From Bradyrhizobium glycinis (GTDB taxonomy: Bacteria; Pseudomonadota; Alphaproteobacteria; Rhizobiales; Xanthobacteraceae), in the NCBI RefSeq assembly GCF_016031655.1, contig NZ_JACCHQ010000021.1, positions 1 to 64,000 of the forward strand: DNA of 64,000 nt. The letters run 5' to 3'. The translations under genes were made by a program, and so were the position numbers. Below, one piece after another: positions 9,137 to 18,055 of this stretch (within the stretch, counting starts at the first letter, position 1; every line of letters begins with the position of its first letter). The notes beneath the pieces were generated by a model, which worked only from the letters and a program-made list of their open reading frames with translations, did not search any database and had not been told where the DNA came from.

Positions 9137-9418
9137 GTCGCGTGCGCGGTGGCGCGTCTGGTGGCAACGACCCGCATCATGATGCCGAACAGCGTGCTCC
9201 TCTGCCTGCCAGAGCGACAGCATCTGACGAACGAACTGCAGGCGCTGTGCGTTTTGGCCGGGGGGGAGTTCAACCGTCCTCGGCGACGTTCTGTTGAGCA
9301 CGAAGCATCCGCAAGTCGAACGCGACGCAGAGTTGCTGCGCCAGGTTCGGCACCACGTCCAAGCTGGCTTGAGTGAAACAGGGCGGCGATCGCGGCTGCG
9401 CGAAGCTCGAATGTAGGT
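9137..9418 (+). pseudogene. bioB: 'bioB, C-terminal fragment of biotin synthase
   Basis: Frame-by-frame translation gives AVARLVATTRIMMPNSVLLC, then LTNELQALCVLAGGEFN and, after a one-base shift near 9275, VLGDVLLSTKHPQVERDAEL. These match the BioB C-terminal pattern (AVARI-x-PKS, DELQALCFLAGA, GDKLLTT, DRDAALLRQLG). The N-terminal three-quarters, including the CxxxCxxC cluster motif, is absent. It is directly upstream of panD and bioF/bioA remnants, matching the bioB-panD-bioF-bioD-bioA order I recall from rhizobial biotin operons. It is non-functional. Confidence 0.7.
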
Positions 9419-9423
9419 GACAA

Positions 9424-9695
9424 ATGCAGATTACCTTGATGAAAGGCAAAATCCATCGCGCCTCGGTCACTGAAGCCGATTTGCACTATGAAGGATCGAT
9501 ATCGATTGATCTCGCGCTGTTGGAAGCTGCGGGATTTTTGATCAATGAACGCGTCGAAATCTACAACATCGACACAGGAGCACGCTTTGCTACCTACGTG
9601 ATCGAAGCACCCAAGGGTCCGGCATAATAGGCCTCAATGGTCCGGTCGCGCGACTTGCGATACCTGGAGATAAAGTCATCATCGTTGCGTATGAG
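9424..9695 (+). pseudogene. panD: panD, frameshifted aspartate 1-decarboxylase
   Basis: The first 64 codons are a good PanD: Lys9, His11, Tyr22, the self-cleavage site EGS (Gly24-Ser25), Arg54 and Tyr58. A one-base loss near 9616 (compare P-A-G-S-G in the other copy) causes a stop at 9625. The other frame resumes [19 protein letters not shown] and then runs into the bioF fragment, so the natural C terminus is also lost. PanD makes beta-alanine for pantothenate. This copy keeps the essential serine but cannot make the full protein. A full-length copy without that serine lies at 58676. Confidence 0.85.
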
Positions 9696-9985
9696 TTCAA
9701 TACAGACGGCCAAGGTAGCGTACCATGTCGCAGCCTTGGACTCTGTGAAAGAAGAGGACCGGCTGCGCTGCCTCGAGCCGCGCGAAGGCATCAGTTTCCT
9801 ATCGAACGACTATCTTGCGCTTTCGAACGCACCGCCGATGAAAAAGGCAGTGTTGGCGGCAATCGAGGCCGACACTCCGATCGGAGCGGGTGGGTCGCGG
9901 CTTCTGCGAAAGTTACGAAGAGCACGAACGTCTCGAAGCGGAAGCGGCTCAGTTCATTGGGTGGAGACGGCGCTCTTTTTCGTAC
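9691..9985 (+). pseudogene. bioF: bioF', N-terminal fragment of 8-amino-7-oxononanoate synthase
   Basis: The translation contains LEPREGISFLSNDYLALSNA and PIGAGGSRLLR, both typical of the N-terminal third of BioF. After a frameshift near 9910 the sequence continues YEEHERLEAEAAQFIGW. The catalytic PLP-lysine region is absent and the reading passes straight into bioA-like sequence, so bioF's 3' part, all of bioD and the 5' part of bioA appear to have been deleted. BioF condenses pimeloyl thioester with alanine in biotin synthesis. Confidence 0.78.
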
Positions 9986-10380
9986 GCGTACGTTCTTTTA
10001 TTCGAGCTCATATACGGCCAGTCCAGTGGCCTGCGCCCTAGCCGGGGCCAACCTTGATCTCTGGCAAGAATCGCGAATTTCGACAGCGCGTTAAGTCGCT
10101 CACCAGGATGCAAGAGAACGCAATGATCCCATTCGGCGCCGACCCGCGCTTTGCAAATGTCCGTCCGATCGGCGCCATCACAGCGCTTGATCTCAAAACT
10201 CGCGATGACCGCTATCTCGCAAATGTCGGTGCCAAACTTAGAGAGTTCCTGAGCGAGCGGAATCTCTTGCTTCGGTCACTCGGCAACACGATCTACGTGA
10301 TGCCGCCATATTGCGCCACGGCGGCAGACCTTGATGAAATCTACGCTGGCATACAGGATGCTGCCGATGCGCTCACTTGA
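9985..10380 (+). pseudogene. bioA: 'bioA, C-terminal fragment of DAPA aminotransferase
   Basis: One frame reads RTFFYSSSYTASPVACALAG, matching the BioA HSYTANPIAC region, and stops near 10090. A second frame continues PIGAITALDL and LGNTIYVMPPYCATAADLDE, matching the BioA C terminus. The N-terminal half is absent. BioA makes 7,8-diaminopelargonate. The gene is broken and completes the relic series 'bioB-panD-bioF'-'bioA. No bioZ follows. Confidence 0.75.
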
Positions 10381-10754
10381 ACTCTCTGTTCGCACGACTC
10401 GGGAGCGCTGCCTTTGCCCGGGGAGCCGAGGATTACTTTGACGGGGAGCTGAGACAATGTCGCCAATACGCCGACCCCGCACCCGCCTAAAGATTGCGTA
10501 GATTCAACAGGTCAGGAGGATAGTCATGCTCCGACGCGGTGTAGGAAGCCCTGCTAAAGCCGCTCTGCATGGTAAGAGCGATTGAGAAAACTTGCCAGAT
10601 GGTTGCGCAATCATTTGGACGTTCCGCTGCCTCAGCCTCCCGAAAGAGGAGCAATAGGTTTCCAATGTCCTCCCATTGACAGTTTCACCTCGCCTTTCCT
10701 AGGAAGCCTCTAAGCAAGGCTTGCAAAGGGCAATCCACGGATCACAGGACCAAC
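10381..10754. other. Interval upstream of panB, no gene
   Basis: About 375 bases without a recognisable frame. It should hold the panBC promoter. I found no convincing -35/-10, sigma-54 (GG/GC) or nod-box match. Confidence 0.45.
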
Positions 10755-11618
10755 ATGAGCCATATTGCAGAGGCGCGCACTGAACGCGTCACAATTCCAA
10801 CGCTGCAGCGATGGAAGGAGGAGAGGCGGCGTGTCGCGATGACCACCGCTTACGACGCGGTTACGGCGCGCATCGCCGATCCCATCGTCGACATCGTCCT
10901 TGTCGGGGATAGCGTTGGCAATGTCTGCCTCGGATTCGACAACACGCTACCGGTCAGCATGGCCATGATGAATCATCACCTTGAAGCTGTTGCGCGCACA
11001 AGGCCGCATGCACTGCTGGTGGCTGATATGCCGTTTCTGAGCTTTCACCTCAGCGCTGACGAGACGCTCCGCAACGCCGGAGGGTTTCTGCAGCGTGGGG
11101 CGGATGCCGTTAAGCTCGAGGGTGGTGCCAAGCGTGCCGAAATGGTTCGCGCGTTGGTCGATTGCGAAATTCCTGTGATGGGCCATCTCGGGCTCACCCC
11201 GCAGAGCATCAATGTCATGGGTGGCTTCAAGGTGCAGGGCCGGAACGCCGATGATGCTTTACGTCTGCTCGACGACGCCCATCGTCTGCAGGAGGCCGGA
11301 TGCTTCGCTCTCGTCCTGGAGGGCATCCCGGCGGAGCTCGCTGCGCGAGCAACCGAGTCCCTGACGATTCCAACCATTGGAATTGGCGCCGGCCCCAGTT
11401 GCTCGGGCCAGGTGCTTGTATTCCATGATGTCTTGGGATTGACCGTAGGGCATCGGCCGAAATTCGTTCGCGCCTATGCCGACGGTTTTCAGCTGCTGCA
11501 GGAGGCGCTGTCGCGCTGGGCTGCAGATGTCCGCAGCGGCGTATTCCCGGGACCGAGGGAGTCCTATCGGCTTCCAGAAGGTCTTGGCGAGACGATCGCA
11601 AGCTGGGCCCCAACCTAA
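10755..11618 (+). CDS. panB: Ketopantoate hydroxymethyltransferase
   Basis: A 287-residue PanB, which transfers a hydroxymethyl group from methylenetetrahydrofolate to 2-oxoisovalerate, the first committed pantothenate step. Visible family motifs are VGDSVGNVCLGFDNTLPVS with metal/substrate residues, ADMPF, AVKLEGG, VMGHLGLTPQS, VLEGIP and PTIGIGAG. Length is close to the usual 260-290. It is intact although it sits directly after the ruined bio genes. panC follows about 20 nt later, so the two form an operon. Confidence 0.95.
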   Translation: MSHIAEARTERVTIPTLQRWKEERRRVAMTTAYDAVTARIADPIVDIVLVGDSVGNVCLGFDNTLPVSMAMMNHHLEAVARTRPHALLVADMPFLSFHLSADETLRNAGGFLQRGADAVKLEGGAKRAEMVRALVDCEIPVMGHLGLTPQSINVMGGFKVQGRNADDALRLLDDAHRLQEAGCFALVLEGIPAELAARATESLTIPTIGIGAGPSCSGQVLVFHDVLGLTVGHRPKFVRAYADGFQLLQEALSRWAADVRSGVFPGPRESYRLPEGLGETIASWAPT

Positions 11619-11637
11619 CCTGATGCACCGTAAAGCG

Positions 11638-12477
11638 ATGCAAACAATCACTACAGTTGCTGAACTTCGTCGCGCTCTCGCGAGCGACCGCAGGGCCGGT
11701 AAACGCGTCGGGTTCGTGCCGACCATGGGTTATCTTCACGACGGCCACCTGACGTTGGTTGAGGCGAGCCGCCTGCAATCTGACGTCACAGTTGTCAGCG
11801 TCTTCGTGAACCCCACTCAGTTCGGACCAAACGAGGATCTAAGCACCTATCCGCGCGACTTTGCGCGCGATGAGAAACTGTGCCGCGATGCCAACGTTGA
11901 CATCGTCTTTGCACCGGATGCGAGGGAGGTCTATCCGGGCCGATTTGAGACCTTCATCGAGCCGGGCGAACTCGCAAAGCCACTCTGTGGAGCCTTCAGG
12001 CCCGGGCACTTTCGGGGTGTCGCGACGGTCGTCTGCAAACTGTTCAACATGGTGCAGCCGGATATCGCGTTCTTCGGACAGAAAGATTTTCAGCAATGCG
12101 CGGTCGTGCGTCACATGGCAGTTGATCTCAATCTTCCTATCGAGATCGTTACCGTACCGACGGTCCGGGAAGCGGACGGGCTCGCAATGAGCAGTCGCAA
12201 TCGCTATCTCAGCGAGGAAGAACGTCGACGGGCCCTTGCGATTAGCCGTGGATTGTTCGCCGCGGTGGACAGCTTTCGCGCAGGGGAGCGCGAAGTCGAA
12301 AAGTTGGTTTCATTGGCCAAAGGGCATTTGGATGAGGTCGATCGGTTGCAATATGTTGAGCTTGTCGACCAGGATACGCTCAAGGCCGCAGAGAGTCCGC
12401 TATGCCGGCCGGCCGCAATGTGCGCCGCAGCCTACGTCGGCTCGACGCGACTCATCGACAACGTGATACTGGCATGA
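11638..12477 (+). CDS. panC: Pantothenate synthetase
   Basis: A 279-residue PanC, the ATP-dependent ligase joining pantoate and beta-alanine. Motifs present are PTMGYLHDGHL (HIGH-like nucleotide site), VSVFVNPTQFGPNEDL, FFGQKDFQQ and READGLAMSSRNRYLS (KMSKS-like). ATG 11638 matches the usual family start; an in-frame ATG at 11623 adds five residues and cannot be excluded. It directly follows panB. The beta-alanine it needs would normally come from PanD, but both panD copies in this window look defective. Confidence 0.94.
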   Translation: MQTITTVAELRRALASDRRAGKRVGFVPTMGYLHDGHLTLVEASRLQSDVTVVSVFVNPTQFGPNEDLSTYPRDFARDEKLCRDANVDIVFAPDAREVYPGRFETFIEPGELAKPLCGAFRPGHFRGVATVVCKLFNMVQPDIAFFGQKDFQQCAVVRHMAVDLNLPIEIVTVPTVREADGLAMSSRNRYLSEEERRRALAISRGLFAAVDSFRAGEREVEKLVSLAKGHLDEVDRLQYVELVDQDTLKAAESPLCRPAAMCAAAYVGSTRLIDNVILA

Positions 12478-13890
12478 CGACTTCGGTAGTAGCGATTTCT
12501 ATCAGCAGCGAACTCGGTGCGTTGAAATCCGTCTACAGAAGCGCGTGCGCGCGGATTTTGAGCGCTAGATCGAGATATATTGCAGGTGATCGATATCAAT
12601 ATGGCGCTTATGATGCAGGGGTTAGGCGCGATCCGTTTCACCGACCCGACTGTTTGGCGGCCCAGCAACGATGACTTGGTCGCCCCCATCTTAATACGGT
12701 GGCGCGGCAGAGGAGCAGGATATGGCTAGCCATTTCTACCGACTCCGCATGGGCGCGTATGCCGAGACATTGTTTCGGTGCAGCAATCGCGAGAAGCAGA
12801 AAATGTCCTGGTTGCAATATAACTTGATGCGACTCGGGAATGAAATGTGGTCCCAGCTCTGGTCCAGCGCAACGGACCAGCTAGTTCGGTCCGAAGCTAT
12901 GTCTTTTTGCGCCGTGCCCGCTTCAGCTTGCGACCTTTAGGTAAGGTAGCGGGTGGCGACGCACCCCTGGATGGCCGAACAAACAGCTCTGAGACCGCAA
13001 CCTAGAGCGCTCACCGGAGTCATGCCTTCTCCCCCGTCCAAGATCTACTCGGAAACGGCGTAGGCGCTCCCCGTGCGAGCCAAGATACTCTTGGTGGACG
13101 CGGAGGTATTTTTGAACGAGATGGCAGCAAAGTTCGGGTGGCGGAAACGACGATCGCGAGTGAAGCTGAGCATTGCGTAGCAAGGAATTGCGTGAGTGTT
13201 GTCAATTTGTACTACCAGAACTGGGCGTTTTGGAAGCAGTACCTCCACCATAAGCTTACGGAGGACTGCATACACATAGGTGTGTGCGCAACCATCTCCG
13301 AAACGCAGGGAAAGAACGAGCGAAATGGGGAACACCAATCTCAGTTCCGAACCTATGGCAGATGCACGCGACCGACAGCGAGCCATCACCGATCGAAGGT
13401 TCATAAAATGGAGGGCGCTGGCCCCGAGACGTCGAGGTTCCATAGGATACGTGCAATGAGGCCGATGGCGCGGATGGCCGCAGCAATAAGGCGCGCGCTG
13501 ATCCTTTATGATCTCGACCGGTGCTGCGCAGTCTGGTGGATCTATCGCCTCCATTTCGGAATCACCGGCGAAGTCATGTTGGGCCTTGCCGCGGTTACGG
13601 TCGCCGAGGAAAGATCCCGCTGCGCCATTTAGAAATCGTGACATCGAGTGCCTTCCAAACGGACTCGCCGACCGAACCAGCCGCAGGTTACGCGTTTGGC
13701 TGGCGGCAAAGTGGGCCCAACGCCAATCGCTCTAGTCTCGACCAGCCAACTCGGCCGCAACCAATCTAGCACGGACGATCCGCGCGTGGGGGGCGTCATA
13801 CCCCGGAAAAATAGGATCTGCAGCCTGCAAAATCGTATGGTGCTACATACTTAATGCCTTCAGCAAGCTCTCCGCCAAGGGAGCCAGGTC
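12478..13890. other. Long gene-poor stretch
   Basis: About 1.4 kb with only short, motif-free frames. A frame near 12555-12710 (VIDINMALMMQGLGAIRFTD) looks protein-like but was not recognised and has no start with a ribosome-binding site. The interval is probably decayed accessory DNA. Confidence 0.4.
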
Positions 13891-14514
13891 ATGCTGGTCG
13901 ACACATCGAAGATCTTCGCCTCCATTCGCATCAACAAGCAGGAAGCGCAGGAGAGTCAGACCGCGGCGCTGTGCGAATGGCCTGATTGCCACAACAAGGC
14001 GGCCCATCCCGCGCCTAAGGGCCGCGTACAATGAGTGCGAATATTGGCGCTTCTGCATCGATCATGTTCGCGACTACAATCAGTCCTACAATTTCTTCGC
14101 GGGGATCGACGTCGAAGCGGTCGCGCGCTACCAGAAGGATGCGCTGACTGGCCATCGTCCAACCTGGAAGATGGGCGAGAATATTAGCGTGCGCAAAATG
14201 ACCCGCAGCGCGGCCAATTCCGATGGCGGCTGGGATGCGTTTTGCATGCTTGCCGAGCTGAACGGACGCGCCGGTGCCCGCCTCCGCGCAGAAGCCAAGC
14301 CTGAGCCGCGCAAGATTTTCAATGCCGAGCGGAAAGCGCTGCAGGTAATGGGCCTGGATGCCAATAGACGCTCGACGGTATCAAGGCGAAGTACAAGGAG
14401 ATGGTCAAGCAGCACCATCCCGATGCCAATGGAGGCGATCGCTCTGGGGAGGATCGTCTGGTCGAGTTCATCAAGACTTACCATCACCTAAAGACCGTGG
14501 TGCGCGAGCGCTAG
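13891..14514 (+). pseudogene. J-domain (DnaJ-like) protein, frameshifted
   Basis: The start ATG at 13891 has AGGGAG just upstream and begins MLVDTSKIFASIRINK. After a shift near 14027 the reading continues FCIDHVRDYNQSYNFFAGID and LTGHRPTWKMGEN. After another near 14360 it ends KYKEMVKQHHPDANGGDRSG, which is the J-domain helix II/HPD loop at the C terminus. This matches a family of rhizobial proteins with a C-terminal J-domain that would work with a DnaK-type chaperone. At least two frameshifts make it non-functional. Confidence 0.72.
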
Positions 14515-16082
14515 CCCGGACATCTCAGTGGGCCTCAGCGGCGCATCAGCAGTCGAGGAGGGAACACCCAGACATTGATCGCTTTGCTCTGGTTAGCTGC
14601 CGGCTTAGCTTCGCTGGCTAACCTTTGGGCCGAGATGGCATAAAAGCGAGATGATGAGCGGTTCGTCTCATTCCCACGCGAAGTCAGGCAGAAGTCCCTG
14701 AAAACGATGCAGCAGGTACCTCCTAACTCGCGAAGTAATGCCTCAATTGCGTTCTTCTTTACGTAGCCGACGCCTATTCTCCGTCTCTGCGTTGGTTCCC
14801 GCCCAATCCGGCACGCAGGCGCGAGGACGGAAACCCCAGTGCTTCGCGAACGCGATGAGCATGTGTTTGAACTGAACAGGCCCGCTCTCCTACCTCCGCA
14901 GGCGCAACATCTCCGCTACGTCAGCCGGAGTTGTTTATCAACTGCCCTCGGGATCAATCGACGACGAGCGTTCCGTGATTCCTTCCTCTTTCAGTCGCTC
15001 TCTCCTCGGCTTTCCAAGGAGGTGGCAAGTCCTCGTGACGCCAATGGGGCAGTTCGCAAAGGCGCGCGACAGCAAAACGCCGATAGCACCGGTCCTAGAC
15101 TAACCCGGCTGGACTAAACCGCTGCTCCGCACTCGATTGCAATGATGGGGAGGCTCGTACCGGACTTGGCTCACGCCTTGGGGCCGCAATCAAAGGCCAC
15201 GCCGACCCTCGTTCCGCGTCGATGCAGGTGACGCAACCCGCCTTCAATCGCGCTCTTGATCTATACCAATTCCATGTCGCGTCTGCGACTTTGTCGCATG
15301 TTCGACGTATGTCACATCCCCTCAAACACCTCAGATGAGACCGTCTTTCTGTGAGTGCGTCTCTTCAGGGGGGATTTCGCCGGTCGCAAAGTGGCGCGAC
15401 ATTTGCTGTGCCGTGATGTTCGTTCTTGGAAGGTCATGAGCATCGCATGCACGCTGTCGTCCTCATAAAGCAGATATTGTTCAATGTCGGAGTGTGGCGG
15501 CCCAGGACACGCAAGTGCCTCAGGAAGCCTGCACTGGACCGTGACCTGAGGCGAGCCGAGCTTGGCGAAAACTCCCGTGCCGGGCTCACTTCTTTATGTG
15601 AGCGCGCCAGATACAGGTATGTCCTTAGGAGAAGTGCTGACCCTGCCCGCGAAGGTCCCGCCCTTGGAGCGACCTCTTCTATTACCATTCATCTGCCGCG
15701 GATCGGGGACAACAGATCTCAAATCGCTTCGACGATGTACTTCAACGGAAGCGGCCCAAAACCAAATGACTAGGCGGGCGAGCGCGTCAGGCGCTCGTAT
15801 GGGGGTTCCCTTAGCAGGGCCCGGTGTGGACTTACTGCGCCGTGAATGGGACTCTAGCGGGCCACACCGCCGACGAGCGCAATCCGCCGCTCAGAGGAAG
15901 TTGGAGTCCTACTGCGGACGATGCGCGCTTAGGCGCGAAATCGCATCCTTTGTATATCAGCCACGCGATCCTGGCGCGATTCATGCGAAATTCCATATGC
16001 TTCGGATCGAGGGCGTCGATTTGATAGCCAAGAATCGCGATGGAATAGGTGCTTGCGAGCAAGTGTTGCTAAAAAGGTCTGC
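14515..16082. other. Gene-poor stretch, nothing identified
   Basis: About 1.57 kb without a convincing gene on either strand. Short frames are present throughout but lack motifs, starts with ribosome-binding sites, or neighbours to support them. Confidence 0.45.
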
Positions 16083-16431
16083 TCACCAGTTGTGGCGCGA
16101 TTTCCAGTAACGTGAAGCTACCTGCTCGTGCAGCGAGGTCAATCGCCTATCGATAAGGTTTGTGGTAAGGGTCGTCCAGCCATCGACCTTGCGCAAGTTG
16201 ATCTGGCCGGAGGTGAGCAGGCTAGGACAACATTGGCGCGGTGTCCGCTGACGGCAACAGGATTTTGATCCGTCGCTTGAACTCATCCTGCGGCCGTTCA
16301 ATGGTGTTGGTAACCGATACGAGATATCCCGGTGCCAATGTTCCGCTGCGGTGTTCTACAGTGTGGTATAGGGCGCAACCATCGGCACAGAAGCAGCGGA
16401 GGGCGAATTGCCGGCCCGGCGATACAGGCAC
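16083..16431 (-). mobile_element. IS256-family transposase C-terminal relic
   Basis: The minus strand gives VTNTIERPQDEFKRRIKILL and ADTAPML in one frame. The next frame then gives LLTSGQINLRKVDGWTTL. These match the end of IS256-type transposases (NAIERLHEEFRRRIK, LLASGQIxMRKVDGW). A frameshift lies near 16230 and the N-terminal catalytic part is not visible, so this is a remnant. No terminal repeats were located. Confidence 0.62.
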
Positions 16432-18055
16432 TGAGCCGGGAGTTCGAGTTGGGAGCTGGTCGCCTCTGCGACGCGCCCCGTTGTGCCAAGAACGCGAATT
16501 TGCACTTGTCGGTTCGCCGCAGCCCAGATGCCAATGCGACGGAGCACCATCTCATCGCTGGCCAGCAGGCACTTGCCAGCACTCTAGCGCACTCCGCGTC
16601 ATATCAGTGCTGCCCGCTGAGCCTGCGGCTGTCCGAACTTCGGGGAGGGCGCCGATTCCAATCACATGGGTGATAGGCAAGACAGCATGGCATCTCGCGA
16701 GTACGGACACCTTTCGCGTGCGTTCGATTATCGCCAGTCTGCTGCGAGCGGAACGACTCCCACATGCTCTCGACAACGACAAGATCGTCTTGGGCACGCT
16801 GGTCAATCTGAAGGAGGAAGGCAACATTCGCGGATCCGGACGCGAGAAGGGCTAACCCGACGGACACGTCGGCTATTTGCCGGCCGCGACAGTTAGCAGC
16901 TGCTTGATCCGACCGTGCTATATGCTGCGTGCCGCTCGGCTCACATCGCAGCGGGTCTGAACAAGCGAGTGACGGTGCACACAGGCGACACAGTTTTGCG
17001 ACTCATCTTCTAGAGAACGGCGCCGATCTTCGTGTGGTCCATTGTTGATGCAGTCTGCGCCGCAATCGGCCAGGCACTTCTCGCCTTCTATGCTTTGGCG
17101 GTCGCATGGGGCCAGCCGACCAGGCACCGGATCTCGCAGGGCGCCGCCGGGAAGCTCAATTCTGCGTCGACCTCCTGAGCGGCAATCGGACACTGGGATG
17201 CGCGAGGGGCGGCATCGTCCGAACCCTCAAGACTCGGGCTCGAAGTCGCGTCGGCGTTCTCGCCTCCCGGCAATCGAGCGCGCCGCCGGCAGAGGGATCA
17301 ATCGGCCGCCGCGGATGCGGACATTTGTTCGTATGTTGCCGAGCAATTTCGTATGTTGCCGAGCAATTCAGAGCACTTGTGGCAGCCGCGGCTCAGAACA
17401 TTCTCTCGAAGGAAATATTCGCTCGTCGAGGGGCCGTGCCGGCATTGTTCGCGATCGCTGGCTGCTTGTGTTTTAGAGGGGTTGCTGGCTGGTTAAGTAA
17501 ACACCTAGTGTGCGCGGCTCCGATGACAGAGGACAGCGCGCGAAAATGACTATTACCACCGCGTCCACAACTCCGTGCCTTGACTTGGGTCCGGCTGATG
17601 GTCTTGGTGGCAACTTGCTAGTTGCGCATTCATCGGATCGATTGGGCCTTCGATTAACCGTGGCACATCGATCGGGTCATGGCGCACTGCCAGCAGGAAC
17701 GTCATCGTCTTCCGTTCGCCGCGAGAACCTGGTTCTGTGAGGTCGTGGGGGCAGCGCTAGCCCCGCACTTTGGCGCGCTGTGGCGAACTCATCCGTGCGG
17801 AGCTCTTTTTTCTCCCAAAATCCTCGCCTCGGCTATCTCGTCCGCTATACGCATCGAATCGATAACAGCCGCCTGATCTACTCAGGACGGGCGAGCTCGT
17901 GGGGCTTCAAGATGATCGACGAGGTCTCGGCAGGCAGGACACCATGACCCCTCGCGTGAGCATGCCGAATGGCACGTGTTCTAACCAGGCGGCTCCGAAC
18001 TCGGTGGAAGGTCCAACGTAGCCGCCGACGCACAGATCGGTGGGCAACACCTGAC
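16432..18055. other. Gene-poor stretch
   Basis: About 1.6 kb with no recognisable gene. The only distinct element is a perfect tandem 20-bp duplication at 17329-17368. Confidence 0.45.
17329..17368. repeat. Perfect 20-bp tandem duplication
   Basis: The unit TCGTATGTTGCCGAGCAATT occurs at 17329-17348 and again immediately at 17349-17368. It is in non-coding DNA and looks like a recent slippage duplication. Confidence 0.9.

Noticed and set aside
11641-11660. AAACAATC near the panC start as part of a nod box
   Set aside because: It lies inside the coding sequence and the rest of the nod-box consensus is absent.
13138-13632. A 164-codon plus-strand frame in the gene-poor stretch
   Set aside because: No recognisable motif, ribosome-binding site or conserved-looking composition; a competing minus frame is equally long.
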